DNA of 33,508 bases from Acetobacter musti (lineage in GTDB: Bacteria; Pseudomonadota; Alphaproteobacteria; Acetobacterales; Acetobacteraceae): positions 1 through 33,508 of the forward strand of contig NZ_WOTB01000036.1 of NCBI RefSeq assembly GCF_011516835.1, read 5' to 3'. Positions 1 through 8,095 of the stretch are shown here, piece by piece. The translations under genes and the position numbers were made by a program. Every line of letters begins with the position of its first letter. The stretch's first letter is position 1. The notes under the pieces are model-generated. The model was not told the origin of the DNA, did not search any database, and saw only the letters and a list, made by a program, of their open reading frames with translations.

Positions 1-122
1 GGCCAGTGGCTTCTGAAAGGCCACATCAACAGGCCTTACAGAAGACCGCACACGATCACACGTCAATATGGGTCAGAAAACTCTTGCATAACGGACGGCA
101 ACCACAGAAGAGGTCTGATTGT

Positions 123-154
123 CCCGGCCTGAGGGTTTCGGCGTTCAGGCCGGG
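123..154 (-). terminator. hairpin downstream of the ABC exporter gene
   Basis: A perfect 10-bp stem (CCCGGCCTGA at 123-132 pairs with TCAGGCCGGG at 145-154) with a 12-nt loop lies just past the stop codon of the minus-strand ABC gene. No T-tract follows, so it may be an RNA 3'-end stabiliser or a weak terminator rather than a classical intrinsic terminator. Confidence 0.5.
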
Positions 155-164
155 GTGGCGGGGC

Positions 165-2078
165 TTATAATGTCTGCAGCTCGTACAGGCGTCGGTAGAG
201 GCCGCCTTCGTGGCGGATCAGTTCGGCGTGGGAGCCGTCCTCGACGATGGCGCCGCGTTCGAAGGCGAGGATGCGGTCGAGGCCGGTGACGGTCGCGAGG
301 CGGTGGGCGATGACGATGACGGTGCGGTGTGCCATCAGCCGTTCCATTGCGTCCTGGACCAGGGCTTCTGATTCCGAGTCCAGCGAGGCTGTTGCCTCGT
401 CGAGGATCAGGATCGGAGCGTCCGCCAGGAAGGCCCGCGCGATGGCGACGCGCTGTCTTTCGCCGCCGGAGAGTTTCACGCCGCGTTCGCCGACGAGGGT
501 GTCGTAGCCCTGCGGCAGGCGGGCGATGAAGCCGGAGGCGTTTGCCAGTTCGGCGGCCCGTTCGATGTCTTCCTGCGACGCGCCTGGCCGGGCGTAGGAG
601 ATGTTTTCGGCCAGGGAGCGGTGAAACAGGATCGGTTCCTGCTGCACGATGGCGATCTGGGAGCGCAGGGAGGATTGCTGCACGGTGGCGATGTCCACGC
701 CGTCGATGAGAATGCGGCCGCCGTCGATGTCGTAGAGGCGTTGCAGCAGTTTGGTGAAGGTCGATTTTCCGGAGCCGGACGGGCCGATCAGGCCGACGCG
801 GCTGCCGGCGGGAATGACGACGTTCAGATCGCGGAACAGGGGCGCTGTCTGTCCTTTGTAATGGAACAGGACGTGTTCGAAGCGGATTTCGCCGCGCGTG
901 ATCGTGATCGGGGGTGCGCCGGGAGCGTCGGCGACGGCGGGGGGCTGGTTCCAGATGGCGACCAGTTCCTCCATTTCGTTGACGGAGCGCTGCACGACGG
1001 AGACCTGCTGGCCGATGTCCCGCAGATAGCCCTGCACCAGGAAGATCATGGTCAGCACATAGGCGACGTCACCCGGTCCGGCGCGGTGGTTCCACCACAG
1101 CCAGACGACGGTCGAGGCGAGCACGAGGCGCATGACGGTGACGGCGAGGTTCTGGACGTTGCCGCTGTTCGTGCCGCGGGTCCAGCTTCTGCCTGTCCGC
1201 AGGCGCCAGATGGCCAGGGTCCTGCCGAGGCGGCTTTCTTCCCGTGTTTCGGCGCCGAACGCCTTGACCACGGCGTTGCAGGTGATGGCGTCGGCCAGCG
1301 CCGCGCCGAGGCGGCTGTCCCAGCGGTTCGCCTTGCGGGCGCCGGGGGCGACGTAGCGCAGGGTCAGCGCGCAGGAGAGCGCGACGAAACAGACTGACAT
1401 CGCGCCCAGCAGCAGCCCCATGATGGGCCAGTGCCAGCCGAGGACGAGTGTGGTGCCGGTGAGGACGAGCATTTCCGGCAGCAGCATCAGCAGGAGGTTG
1501 TCGTTCAGCGCGTCCATGGCCCACATGCCGCGCGTGAGCTTGCGGACGGTCGATCCGGCGAATGTGTTGGCGTGCCAGTCGGTGGAGAAACGCTGGAGTC
1601 TGGCGAAGCTGGTCTGGGCGACATCCCGCATCATGTTGAGTGTCAGCCAGGTGATGCCGAGGAAGGACGCGCGGCGGCCGGCGAGGCTGACGAGGCCGAG
1701 CGCAGCCATGGCGGCGAGCATCCATTCGGCGTCGGTCAGAGCCTGGGCGGCGTGTCCGGCGGGCTGTGTGACATCGGCAACCAGGCGGCCGGCGACGAGC
1801 GGGGTCAGGACGTCCGACAGCGTGGCGATGGTGACGCCGAGCAGGGTGACGGTGAGGTCGCGCGGCCAGTCCAGCCAGCGGCGGGCGGCGAAAGCGAGCG
1901 TTGCGACGAACGGACTTTTGCCGGGGCGGAGTGGTGCTGGCTTTACCGTCTCCGGTCCGTCCGGATGGCCGGCGGTGGTTGCCGTGGCGGGTCCGGGGTG
2001 GGGTGTGTTTTCAGGACTGCTTTCGGGGCTGTCGGGGAGCAGGGTGTCGGCGGGCGTGTCTTCGGCGGGAGAGGTCAT
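165..2078 (-). CDS. ABC exporter, fused membrane and ATPase domains (MsbA/MDR-like)
   Basis: This 637-residue half-transporter would work as a dimer in the inner membrane, exporting a lipid, drug or peptide; the substrate cannot be told from sequence. Residues 1-55 are a Pro/Thr/Ser-rich, probably disordered cytoplasmic leader that most MsbA-like proteins lack. A six-helix exporter membrane domain spans about 57-375. The nucleotide-binding domain is complete: Walker A GPSGSGKST (432-440), Q-loop glutamine near 479, signature LSGGE (536-540), Walker B ILILDE (556-561) with catalytic Glu, and H-loop His592. The ATG start is followed at once by the Pro-rich leader; a later start is possible. The gene stands alone with a hairpin just past its stop codon. 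The ABC exporter assignment is firm, the function open. Confidence 0.93.
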   Translation of the reverse strand: MTSPAEDTPADTLLPDSPESSPENTPHPGPATATTAGHPDGPETVKPAPLRPGKSPFVATLAFAARRWLDWPRDLTVTLLGVTIATLSDVLTPLVAGRLVADVTQPAGHAAQALTDAEWMLAAMAALGLVSLAGRRASFLGITWLTLNMMRDVAQTSFARLQRFSTDWHANTFAGSTVRKLTRGMWAMDALNDNLLLMLLPEMLVLTGTTLVLGWHWPIMGLLLGAMSVCFVALSCALTLRYVAPGARKANRWDSRLGAALADAITCNAVVKAFGAETREESRLGRTLAIWRLRTGRSWTRGTNSGNVQNLAVTVMRLVLASTVVWLWWNHRAGPGDVAYVLTMIFLVQGYLRDIGQQVSVVQRSVNEMEELVAIWNQPPAVADAPGAPPITITRGEIRFEHVLFHYKGQTAPLFRDLNVVIPAGSRVGLIGPSGSGKSTFTKLLQRLYDIDGGRILIDGVDIATVQQSSLRSQIAIVQQEPILFHRSLAENISYARPGASQEDIERAAELANASGFIARLPQGYDTLVGERGVKLSGGERQRVAIARAFLADAPILILDEATASLDSESEALVQDAMERLMAHRTVIVIAHRLATVTGLDRILAFERGAIVEDGSHAELIRHEGGLYRRLYELQTL

Positions 2079-2437
2079 ACATCCATGGTTCTGACTGGGG
2101 ATCGGCGGGGTTCTGATCGTGGAATGGGCGTGGCGGGTGGTGTCCGGAGGGGTATGTCCGGTGGTGTTCTCTGTGCGGTGGCGGGCTGAACTTTCTGTAA
2201 ACCGGAGCGGAGCTGAGGGGCGTCGGCTGATATTACAGAAGTGATGACGGGCGGGGGAAAGAAAAACGGCCGGGGCCGGTGTTTTCGGGGTGACGGTGTT
2301 CAGGGAGGGTGTTGCCGGCGCAGGGCAGCCCCCTGCTTCGGCTCTGGTCGGCGCGGTGTACAGAGGGTTTTCGTTTTTTACAGCCGGTGCGGTTTATCAT
2401 CTCCGATCTGGTTTTTCTTACGTGGAAGGTGCGGGGT
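2079..2437. other. divergent intergenic region without a gene
   Basis: This 359-bp gap separates the minus-strand ABC exporter from the plus-strand TonB-C-like gene and should hold both promoters. Short frames cross it, but none has a convincing ribosome binding site or protein-like composition. I see no repeat or RNA gene. Confidence 0.5.
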
Positions 2438-2806
2438 ATGTCTGTAAGGATGCCGGTCCGGGCGGGGCTGATGCTGAGTCTGCTTCTGGCCGGATTGCCG
2501 GTGCGGGAGCTGAGGGCGGCGGAGCCTGTCGCTGAGGCTTCGCACGGGACGCCGCAGGGTTCGGTTGTGATGCTGGCCGATATCAGCGACCAGGGATCGA
2601 CGGAAAACTGTCGCGTCGTGTCATCGACGGACAGCCGCTACAATGAGGCGGCGCTGAAATACTGTCAGCAGGCGCATCATGATCCGGCGATGCTGAACGG
2701 GATGCCTGTCCGGGAGCGGGATCACAGATTCACGGTGCATTTCGATCAGGAGCCGTCGGGAAAGGCCGGGGCTGAAGGCCGGGGACCTTCCGGAGCGGCC
2801 GGGTAA
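2438..2806 (+). CDS. small secreted protein with a TonB C-terminal-like domain
   Basis: This 122-residue protein starts at ATG 2438, preceded by GGAAGG at a normal distance; the frame is open further upstream but without protein-like sequence. The N-terminus (Arg residues, then LMLSLLLAGL, then Ala-Ala) is a Sec signal peptide of about 28 residues. The middle, about 42-100, has the layout of a TonB C-terminal domain: a hydrophobic strand, a Gly turn, 'CRVVSST', a helix with 'NEAALKYCQ', then 'P.MLNGMPV' and a final strand ending FTVHF. Two cysteines about 22 residues apart could form a disulfide. Unlike true TonB it has no N-terminal anchor followed by a Pro-rich linker, so it is probably a free periplasmic protein. 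The fold is inferred from pattern only. Confidence 0.6.
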   Translation: MSVRMPVRAGLMLSLLLAGLPVRELRAAEPVAEASHGTPQGSVVMLADISDQGSTENCRVVSSTDSRYNEAALKYCQQAHHDPAMLNGMPVRERDHRFTVHFDQEPSGKAGAEGRGPSGAAG

Positions 2807-2822
2807 CGGCGGGAACAGTTTA

Positions 2823-2880
2823 GGGGCTTTGCCCCGGACCCCGCAAAGGGACGCGGTCCCTTTGATCCCGGTTTGTTAAA
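2823..2880 (+). repeat. intergenic repeat family A, copy 1
   Basis: About 58 bp made of two adjacent hairpins: GGGGC-TTT-GCCCC, then AAAGGGAC-GCG-GTCCCTTT, then a tail GATCCCGGTTTGTTAAA. It lies between two convergent genes (stops at 2806 and 2891), a fit position for a bidirectional terminator. Other copies are at 11270-11327 (same strand) and at 14435-14486 and 26356-26406 (opposite strand). Confidence 0.85.
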
Positions 2881-2890
2881 ATAAAGAGAG

Positions 2891-3151
2891 TTATTTCTTT
2901 CCCGTCGGGCTTCCGGTGAGGAGCCAGAGGATGAGAGGCGGGAGGAAGCACCAGATGGCGGCTGCGGCGACGAGCCAGGGAATGAGGTAGGACAGTTCCA
3001 CTTTCAGGACGTAGCGGCTGAGGAGATTGGCGAAGCCGAGCATGACGAGGGCGCCGATGAAGCTGAAGGTGTTGACCTGCATGGAGCGGCCGCCGTTGAT
3101 CTGTATGAGCTTCTGCAGCAGGGCGTTGTTCTGGATGTTGCCGTTGCGCAT
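2891..3151 (-). CDS. small two-helix membrane protein, unknown function
   Basis: This 86-residue protein has a polar N-terminus (about 1-27) followed by two hydrophobic segments, about 28-48 and 54-78, and a short basic tail ending in Lys-Lys. The ATG start has an excellent ribosome binding site (GGAGGAG about 7 bases upstream). I recognise no family. It converges on the TonB-C-like gene, with repeat A copy 1 between the stops. It is probably an inner-membrane protein; the role is unknown. Confidence 0.75.
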   Translation of the reverse strand: MRNGNIQNNALLQKLIQINGGRSMQVNTFSFIGALVMLGFANLLSRYVLKVELSYLIPWLVAAAAIWCFLPPLILWLLTGSPTGKK

Positions 3152-3374
3152 GGGGTGGCTCCTCCGGTGCTTCGTTTCCGCGGGTCTCGGGCGGCACTGT
3201 CTTACGAGGATGGCGGATGGAAGTCACTGACCGGCGTGATTACGGGCGTGACTGTTACCGGCGTGTCTGCTGGGCATAAATACGGGGGGCACGAATAGGA
3301 GCGCGGATTGCGCGGGGCGGAGGGGCGTGGTTGCATGGCCGTCTTTGCTTTCATTCCGTGTCAGGGATTTGTGC

Positions 3375-5375
3375 GTGCGTAAAAAACTGTTGGGAACTCT
3401 GGCTCCGGCGGCGGCCTTCGCCCTGCCTGTTTTCATTCTGTCCGCTTCCATCTTATCCGCTTCAATCTTGTCTGCTTCCGGGGCGGTGGCTTCCGAGGGG
3501 CCGCAGCCTCTGGCTCTGCCTCCGGCGATTCCGATGGCGAAGGATGTGGCCTATCCGGGGACGGTTGCGCTGGCGGTGACGGCGACGGATCTGGACCGGC
3601 ATGTTCTGTCGGTGTCGGAGCGGGTTCCCCTGCCTTCTTCCGTGACGGAGAAAGGCGGCGACGTGGTGCTGCTGTATCCGTCCTGGCTGCCGGGACATCA
3701 TTCGCCGGGCGGGCCGATTTCCGAGGTTGGCGGCATCGGCGTGAAAGCCGGCGGAAAGACGGTGCCGTGGGTGCGGGACACGGTGAATGTGAATGCGTTT
3801 CACATCGCGGCTCCGGCCGGGGCGAAGGATCTGGAGGTGTCGTTTCAGGTTCTGACGCCGATCACGCCGCGCGAGGGGCGTGTGGTGATGACGCCGGCGA
3901 TGGTGAACGTGCAGTGGAACATGGTGGCGCTGTATCCGGCGGGGTATTTCACACGGGACATCCCCTACAGCGTGAAGCTGACGCTGCCGCACGGGTGGCA
4001 GTATGGAACCGCGCTGCGGGCGTCGGGACCGGCTGTGGGCGATACGGTGACGTTCGGGACGGTTCCGTTCAATACGCTGGTGGATTCACCGGTTTTCGCG
4101 GGACAGTATTTCCGGAAGATCGGACTGAACCGGCCGGGCGAGACGCCGGTGGCGCTGAACGTGGTGGCGGACCGGCCGGAGTGGCTGGCGGCGACGGATG
4201 CGCAGATCGGGCTGCATCAGGCGCTGGTGACGCAGGCGGGGCTGCTGTTCGGGACGCATCATTACGATCACTATGATTTTCTGCTGGCGCTGACGGATGA
4301 GCTGGGCGGGATCGGGCTGGAGCATCACCGGTCGAGCGAGAACAGCGGGCCTCCGGGATATTTCACGAAGTGGGACAAGACCTTCCCGGCGAAGGATCTG
4401 CTGGCGCATGAATATACCCATAGCTGGAACGGCAAGTTCCGGCGGCCGGCGGATCTGTGGGCACCGGATTTCAACACGCCGCAGCGCGGGTCGATGCTGT
4501 GGGTGTATGAGGGGCAGACGCAGTACTGGGGCTATGTTCTGGCGGCGCAGTCCGGTCTGATGACGCCGGAGCAGACGCTGGATGCGATTGCGATGGTGGC
4601 GGCGGTTTATGACCGTCGTGCCGGGCGGACGTGGCGGCCGCTGGTGGACACGACGAACGATCCGGTCATTGCCCAGCGGGCGCCGCTGTCCTGGCGGAGC
4701 TGGCAGCGGAGCGAGGATTATTACTCCGAGGGGCAGCTTGTCTGGCTGGATGCGGACACGCTGATCCGGGAGAAGACGGGCGGTCAGAAATCGCTGAACG
4801 ATTTCGCGAAGGCGTTTTTCGGGGTCGATCCGGGCAGCTATGTGACGCGGACCTATACGTTCGACGATGTGGTGGCGGCGCTGAACGGGGTTGTGGCGTA
4901 TGACTGGGCGACGTTCCTGCATGACCGGGTGGACCGGCCGAGCCCTCATGCGCCGCTCGATGGGCTGACGCGGGGCGGGTATAAGCTTGTGTATACGGAG
5001 ACGCCCTCGCCTTATCTGAAGGCGTTCGAGGCGCTGCGGAAAGTCCGGAATTTCGATTTCTCGCTGGGCTTTACGGTGGACAGCAAGGGTGTCCTGACCA
5101 ATGTTGAATGGGGCGGTCCGGCCTGGAATGCGGGGCTGGCGGCGGATGAGACGATTGTTGCGGTGAACGGCATGGCGTTTGACGCGGACGATCTGTCGGA
5201 TGTGATCACGCAGGCGAAGGTTCCGGCGAAGGAGCCGATCACGCTGCTGGTGCGGGCGCGGGACCGGTTCCGGACGGTCGTGATTCCGTATCATCTGGGG
5301 CTGCGCTATCCGCATCTGGAGCGGGTGGCGGGCGCGCCGGATGTTCTGGGGGCGATTCTGACGCCGCTGAAGTGA
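3375..5375 (+). CDS. secreted M61-family metallopeptidase with C-terminal PDZ domain
   Basis: A 666-residue protein if translation starts at GTG 3375, which has AGGGA seven bases upstream and gives a clean signal peptide (Arg-Lys-Lys, then a long hydrophobic stretch, then SGAVASEG). The frame is open to GTG 3327, but that start has poor ribosome-binding spacing and puts extra residues before the signal. An N-terminal beta domain precedes the zinc site HEYTH (345-349), with a downstream Glu in VYEG (E379) as likely third ligand. A PDZ-like domain occupies about 560-650 (LGFTVDSKG...NAGLAADETIVAVNG). This is the layout of the M61 glycyl aminopeptidase family, which usually trims N-terminal Gly/Ala from peptides. 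Location is inferred as periplasmic. It stands alone, upstream of tRNA-Val. Confidence 0.92.
   Translation: MRKKLLGTLAPAAAFALPVFILSASILSASILSASGAVASEGPQPLALPPAIPMAKDVAYPGTVALAVTATDLDRHVLSVSERVPLPSSVTEKGGDVVLLYPSWLPGHHSPGGPISEVGGIGVKAGGKTVPWVRDTVNVNAFHIAAPAGAKDLEVSFQVLTPITPREGRVVMTPAMVNVQWNMVALYPAGYFTRDIPYSVKLTLPHGWQYGTALRASGPAVGDTVTFGTVPFNTLVDSPVFAGQYFRKIGLNRPGETPVALNVVADRPEWLAATDAQIGLHQALVTQAGLLFGTHHYDHYDFLLALTDELGGIGLEHHRSSENSGPPGYFTKWDKTFPAKDLLAHEYTHSWNGKFRRPADLWAPDFNTPQRGSMLWVYEGQTQYWGYVLAAQSGLMTPEQTLDAIAMVAAVYDRRAGRTWRPLVDTTNDPVIAQRAPLSWRSWQRSEDYYSEGQLVWLDADTLIREKTGGQKSLNDFAKAFFGVDPGSYVTRTYTFDDVVAALNGVVAYDWATFLHDRVDRPSPHAPLDGLTRGGYKLVYTETPSPYLKAFEALRKVRNFDFSLGFTVDSKGVLTNVEWGGPAWNAGLAADETIVAVNGMAFDADDLSDVITQAKVPAKEPITLLVRARDRFRTVVIPYHLGLRYPHLERVAGAPDVLGAILTPLK
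3435..3479 (+). repeat. 15-bp tandem repeat, three units, inside the signal peptide
   Basis: Three near-identical 15-bp units (3435-3449, 3450-3464, 3465-3479) encode Ile-Leu-Ser-Ala-Ser three times in the hydrophobic part of the M61 peptidase signal peptide. Unit-number changes would lengthen or shorten the signal by five residues without shifting the frame. Confidence 0.85.
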
Positions 5376-5470
5376 GGCTGATGACTGTGGGGCCGGGTTG
5401 CGCAAAAAGACCTGGCTTCGCGCTTGCTTCTGCCGGTGCTGTTGGGTATGAGCGGTCTTCACCGGGACCG

Positions 5471-5545
5471 GGGTGCGTAGCTCAGCGGTAGAGCATCGCC
5501 TTCACACGGCGGGGGTCACAGGTTCAATCCCTGTCGCACCCACCA
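5471..5545 (+). tRNA. tRNA-Val, anticodon CAC
   Basis: A complete cloverleaf of 75 nt. The acceptor stem GGGTGCG (5471-5477) pairs with CGCACCC (5535-5541), followed by discriminator A and an encoded CCA (5543-5545). The D arm is GCTC...GAGC. The anticodon loop TTCACAC places CAC at 5503-5505, reading the Val codon GUG. The T arm contains GGTTCAATCC. No other tRNA is adjacent. Confidence 0.97.
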
Positions 5546-6074
5546 CGGTTTTGCCCGGGTAATCTTTCAGAAATCGTTGCGATAACAGTCCGGGTCTGTC
5601 CGATCCGGATCGATGGAATCCGTGCTGCCGGGTTTCGGGTATTTCCGGGACGGCGCGGCTTGTCCTGCCCTGCCCGTATTCCGGTGAATTCCTGCGCCTG
5701 AGTTCTGCGCCGGATGCCGTGCGGATTGTGCTTTGGCTGCCGTGGCGGTGTGGCGGTAGCGCTGCGGGATAGAGACACCATAATGTGATTCGGACGGGGT
5801 GGCCTGTACTGGCAATTGTCCCGGGCGATGGCTGTCCGCCGGGGCATGCCGGACGTTATTTGCTGGACACGCAATAACAAAATACCAATAGTGCAAATAT
5901 TGATTGTTCTATAAAATAGAATACGTAATATTTTTATCTATATCAGCGATAAGATTGATCGAGATCAATTTCTCCTGGTTTTATATTTCATAGTGCTGCG
6001 CGACGTATTGAATTATGTCGTAAATACGGCACAGCACGAGTGGGGCTGCTGCACTCCAAAAGGACCCCGCCAGG
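5546..6074. other. gene-free stretch after tRNA-Val with an AT-rich promoter region
   Basis: No convincing gene lies in these 529 bp; the minus-strand frames at 5524-5896 have low-complexity composition. From about 5870 the base composition drops to strongly AT-rich. This part carries a short inverted repeat (TTCTAT-AAA-ATAGAA, 5907-5921) and an FNR-type box (5954-5969), so it looks like a regulated promoter for the 6075 gene. Confidence 0.55.
5954..5969 (+). promoter_or_regulatory. FNR/FixK-type binding site
   Basis: ATTGATCGAGATCAAT contains a perfect match to the FNR-family consensus TTGAT-N4-ATCAA (5955-5968), which oxygen-sensing FNR/FixK regulators bind. A CATAGT -10-like hexamer at 5989-5994 would put the site near -40, as for class II activation. 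The likely target is the small ORF at 6075. The site is seen directly; regulation is inferred. Confidence 0.7.
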
Positions 6075-6257
6075 ATGATACTTCGTCAGTTAGCTGCTCT
6101 CGCGGATCAGTTTCTCAAAGCGGGAGATATGAAACATGCTGTTGAAACCATAGATGTTCTTTATCGTGTCAGCGATCTTATGGATGCGGGAAGGATGCTC
6201 CGGGTGAACGTTCCGAATCCGGCTGATCCGGATGCCGGACAGGCGCGGGGGCATTGA
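6075..6257 (+). CDS. 60-residue hypothetical protein behind an FNR-type promoter
   Basis: The ORF begins ATG ATA CTT CGT, preceded by AAAGGA about 11 bases upstream and CAGG directly before it. The protein is mostly predicted helical (LRQLAALADQFLKAG, then HAVETIDVLYRVSDLMDAG), with a Pro/Asp-rich tail; no signal peptide or membrane segment is visible. I recognise no family. Support for a real gene is the ribosome binding site, the sensible amphipathic composition and the promoter with a perfect FNR-type box 105 bp upstream. It might be a small protein induced under low oxygen. Confidence 0.5.
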   Translation: MILRQLAALADQFLKAGDMKHAVETIDVLYRVSDLMDAGRMLRVNVPNPADPDAGQARGH

Positions 6258-6564
6258 TCCGTGCCGGCCGGTGCGGCGAGACAGCCGGGTGACGGAGGCG
6301 ATTTGTCCCAGTGTCCGGACAGGTGGTGACATACTCAGGGTGCTGTGTCGCCGGTGTGATCGGAATGAGGCTGTGAGTGCTGACGTGCGGAGATATTGTG
6401 CCGGGGTGACAGATGGCAGCTTATGGGCAGTATGACAGGGAGTTGATGATTATAATATAGTGTCTCAATTTATTGGTTTTTGTTCGTTAATATTAACAAA
6501 ACAAATTTTCGTCGCTTGTGTCCTGAAACTGGCACGCCTAGCTTTCCGGCAAACAGGGTGAGCG
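6258..6564. other. intergenic region, AT-rich before the glycosyltransferase
   Basis: This 307-bp gap has no supported gene. The last ~130 bp are AT-rich, with TATAAT-like sequence near 6450-6460 and a long palindrome at 6486-6497. It probably holds the promoter of the glycosyltransferase gene. Confidence 0.5.
6486..6497. promoter_or_regulatory. palindrome upstream of the orphan glycosyltransferase
   Basis: GTTAATATTAAC is a perfect 12-bp palindrome. Flanks TTTGTT on the left and AACAAA on the right extend the dyad imperfectly to about 27 bp. It lies 68 bp before the TTG start at 6565, so it could be an operator; the binding protein is unknown. Confidence 0.4.
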
Positions 6565-7506
6565 TTGCAGGCAATGGTTGGCAGGAAAGATTTTCGTCTC
6601 TGGAAAGATGCTGCGAAAGCGGTTCTTTATGGGATAGCGAGACGGAATATACCTGTTCCTGAGTTCAGTGGCTGGCATGAAACAATTGCTACAGGCAGAT
6701 CTGCCCGGTCTTACAAAATACCTGCTATTGTCTGGTTTTTCTGGGACAGGGAAGAGCGCCCTGCTCTTGTCGGGGCGACGATACGGCGCGTTCAGGAATT
6801 AAATCCGGATTATGATGTGCGGGTTCTGACCCCGGCGACTATGGGCAGGTTTATTGATGCCTCTTTTATGGATCGCCGCGACATCACAGTCGCTCAGAAA
6901 AGTGACCTGATCCGTCTTGAGCTCTTATCCCGATATGGTGGCATATGGTGTGACGCGACGTGTTTTTTCAGTGAAAACTTCTCCTGGGTGCGTGCGGCGA
7001 TTAATGACCGCTCCTGTGAGCTTGCAGGGTTTTACAGGGACCAGGATACGGCGGATCGACGCTATCCGGTCATTGAGAGCTGGTTTCTCGCCTCTCCTCC
7101 GGATTCCCTGTTTATGAGTGAATGGCGCGATGAATTCAGAAAAATACTTACGCTTGGAAGTGATGAATATTTTAAAGAGTTAAGCAACAGATCGGATTAC
7201 GAACAAATCAGACAGGGTATCGAGCGACCGCAATACCTGATGATTTATCTGGCTGCGCAGATCGCGATGCGTAAGGTCAGTCCCGCTCTTTATCTGCGAA
7301 GGGCTGAGGATGGTCCGTTTCTCTACCAGCAGGCGGTTAAATGGGATCGCGAGAAAATTGCCACACTTTTATGCCGGCTGACCGGACTTCGTTCAGTGCC
7401 TCCTGTAATCAAGTTAACTCATAGCAACCGTTATCTTCTTCCTTTTATGATCCGGTACGGGCTCGTAAGGAAAGGAAGTATTCTCGGCCAGTTTCTGAAA
7501 TCATAA
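6565..7506 (+). CDS. capsular-polysaccharide-type glycosyltransferase (GT32/Caps_synth-like)
   Basis: This 313-residue protein resembles the Caps_synth/GT32 sugar transferases, which move a sugar from a nucleotide donor to a polysaccharide or lipid-linked acceptor at the cytoplasmic face. The key signs are IPAIVWFFWD (52-61), a donor-fold segment with 'NPDYDVRVLT', and KSDLIRLELLSRYGGIWCDA (112-131), where the family has its Asp-containing metal/donor site. TTG 6565 with AGGG six bases upstream fits better than the internal ATG at 6574. There is no signal peptide. The gene is alone, its codons are visibly more AT-rich than neighbouring genes, and it sits in the accessory stretch after tRNA-Val, so transfer is likely. 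The acceptor is unknown. Confidence 0.8.
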   Translation: MQAMVGRKDFRLWKDAAKAVLYGIARRNIPVPEFSGWHETIATGRSARSYKIPAIVWFFWDREERPALVGATIRRVQELNPDYDVRVLTPATMGRFIDASFMDRRDITVAQKSDLIRLELLSRYGGIWCDATCFFSENFSWVRAAINDRSCELAGFYRDQDTADRRYPVIESWFLASPPDSLFMSEWRDEFRKILTLGSDEYFKELSNRSDYEQIRQGIERPQYLMIYLAAQIAMRKVSPALYLRRAEDGPFLYQQAVKWDREKIATLLCRLTGLRSVPPVIKLTHSNRYLLPFMIRYGLVRKGSILGQFLKS

Positions 7507-7924
7507 GAAAAGCGAAATCAGTTCCCCGCCCGTTCTGCGATCCTGATACCTGCGCCGGAGTTAAACGCTTCGCCTGCGCTGTCCCTGAATATTATGCTGG
7601 CTGGTGCCCCCGGCCATGAAGTCAGCCAGCCAGCGCCGTGTCCCGTGCCGGCAATGCAGAAAGCTTTCGGAATCATGTCGCCAGTGTGCGGCCCGGTCAC
7701 TGTTTGTCATTCGTCAGGGAACAAGACGCAGACCCCGCTCTCGTCAGTTATTTTTCTAACTCTGTCAGCGGCTTTGAAACACGCTGAAGCGATGGGCAAT
7801 CCCGTCAGGATATCCTCCACATGAACGGTTCCGGCCGGACGGCGGTATTCACAAGAAGAAAAGCAACTTCCCTGCCGGCGCTTCGTTCGTATCGGAGCCG
7901 ATTAACGGCGCCGGGGGCATCCTC
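7507..7924. other. gene-free stretch
   Basis: In these 418 bp I see only short frames on both strands with no good ribosome binding site or protein-like character. No repeat or terminator is obvious after the glycosyltransferase. Confidence 0.4.
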
Positions 7925-8095
7925 ATGCGAAGATTCATTCTCCTGTTCGTCGCGACTGTTGCGCTGTCTGCCTGCGGATCTCCTGTCAGTGGTCCCGGCG
8001 GTCCGACGCCGGCCAATGCGGGGCCGGACATGGATCATGATATGCCGAACACCGGCACGGCGCATGGCGCGGTGAAGGCGACCCCGAAGCAGTAA
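7925..8095 (+). CDS. tiny lipoprotein, 56 residues
   Basis: Starting ATG CGA AGA TTC, the 56-residue product has a typical lipoprotein signal: Arg-Arg, a hydrophobic core (FILLFVATVA), then lipobox LSAC with Cys17. The mature part is Gly/Pro/Asn-rich, with a His/Met patch (MDHDMP) and a basic tail ending in Pro-Lys-Gln. The His/Met patch might bind metal, but this is speculation. Shine-Dalgarno support is weak (GGGGGC). The signal peptide is the main evidence. Confidence 0.65.
   Translation: MRRFILLFVATVALSACGSPVSGPGGPTPANAGPDMDHDMPNTGTAHGAVKATPKQ

Noticed and set aside
4086..5462. 458-codon minus-strand frame opposite the M61 peptidase
   Set aside because: Arg/Gln/Pro-rich composition and no domain; shadow of the sense gene.
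5471..5545. tRNA-Val 3' end as an attachment site of an integrated element
   Set aside because: No integrase and no duplicated tRNA end seen in the window; kept only as a low-interest finding about composition.
5524..5896. Two overlapping minus-strand frames after tRNA-Val
   Set aside because: Low-complexity composition and overlap with the tRNA 3' end by one of them; no start signal.
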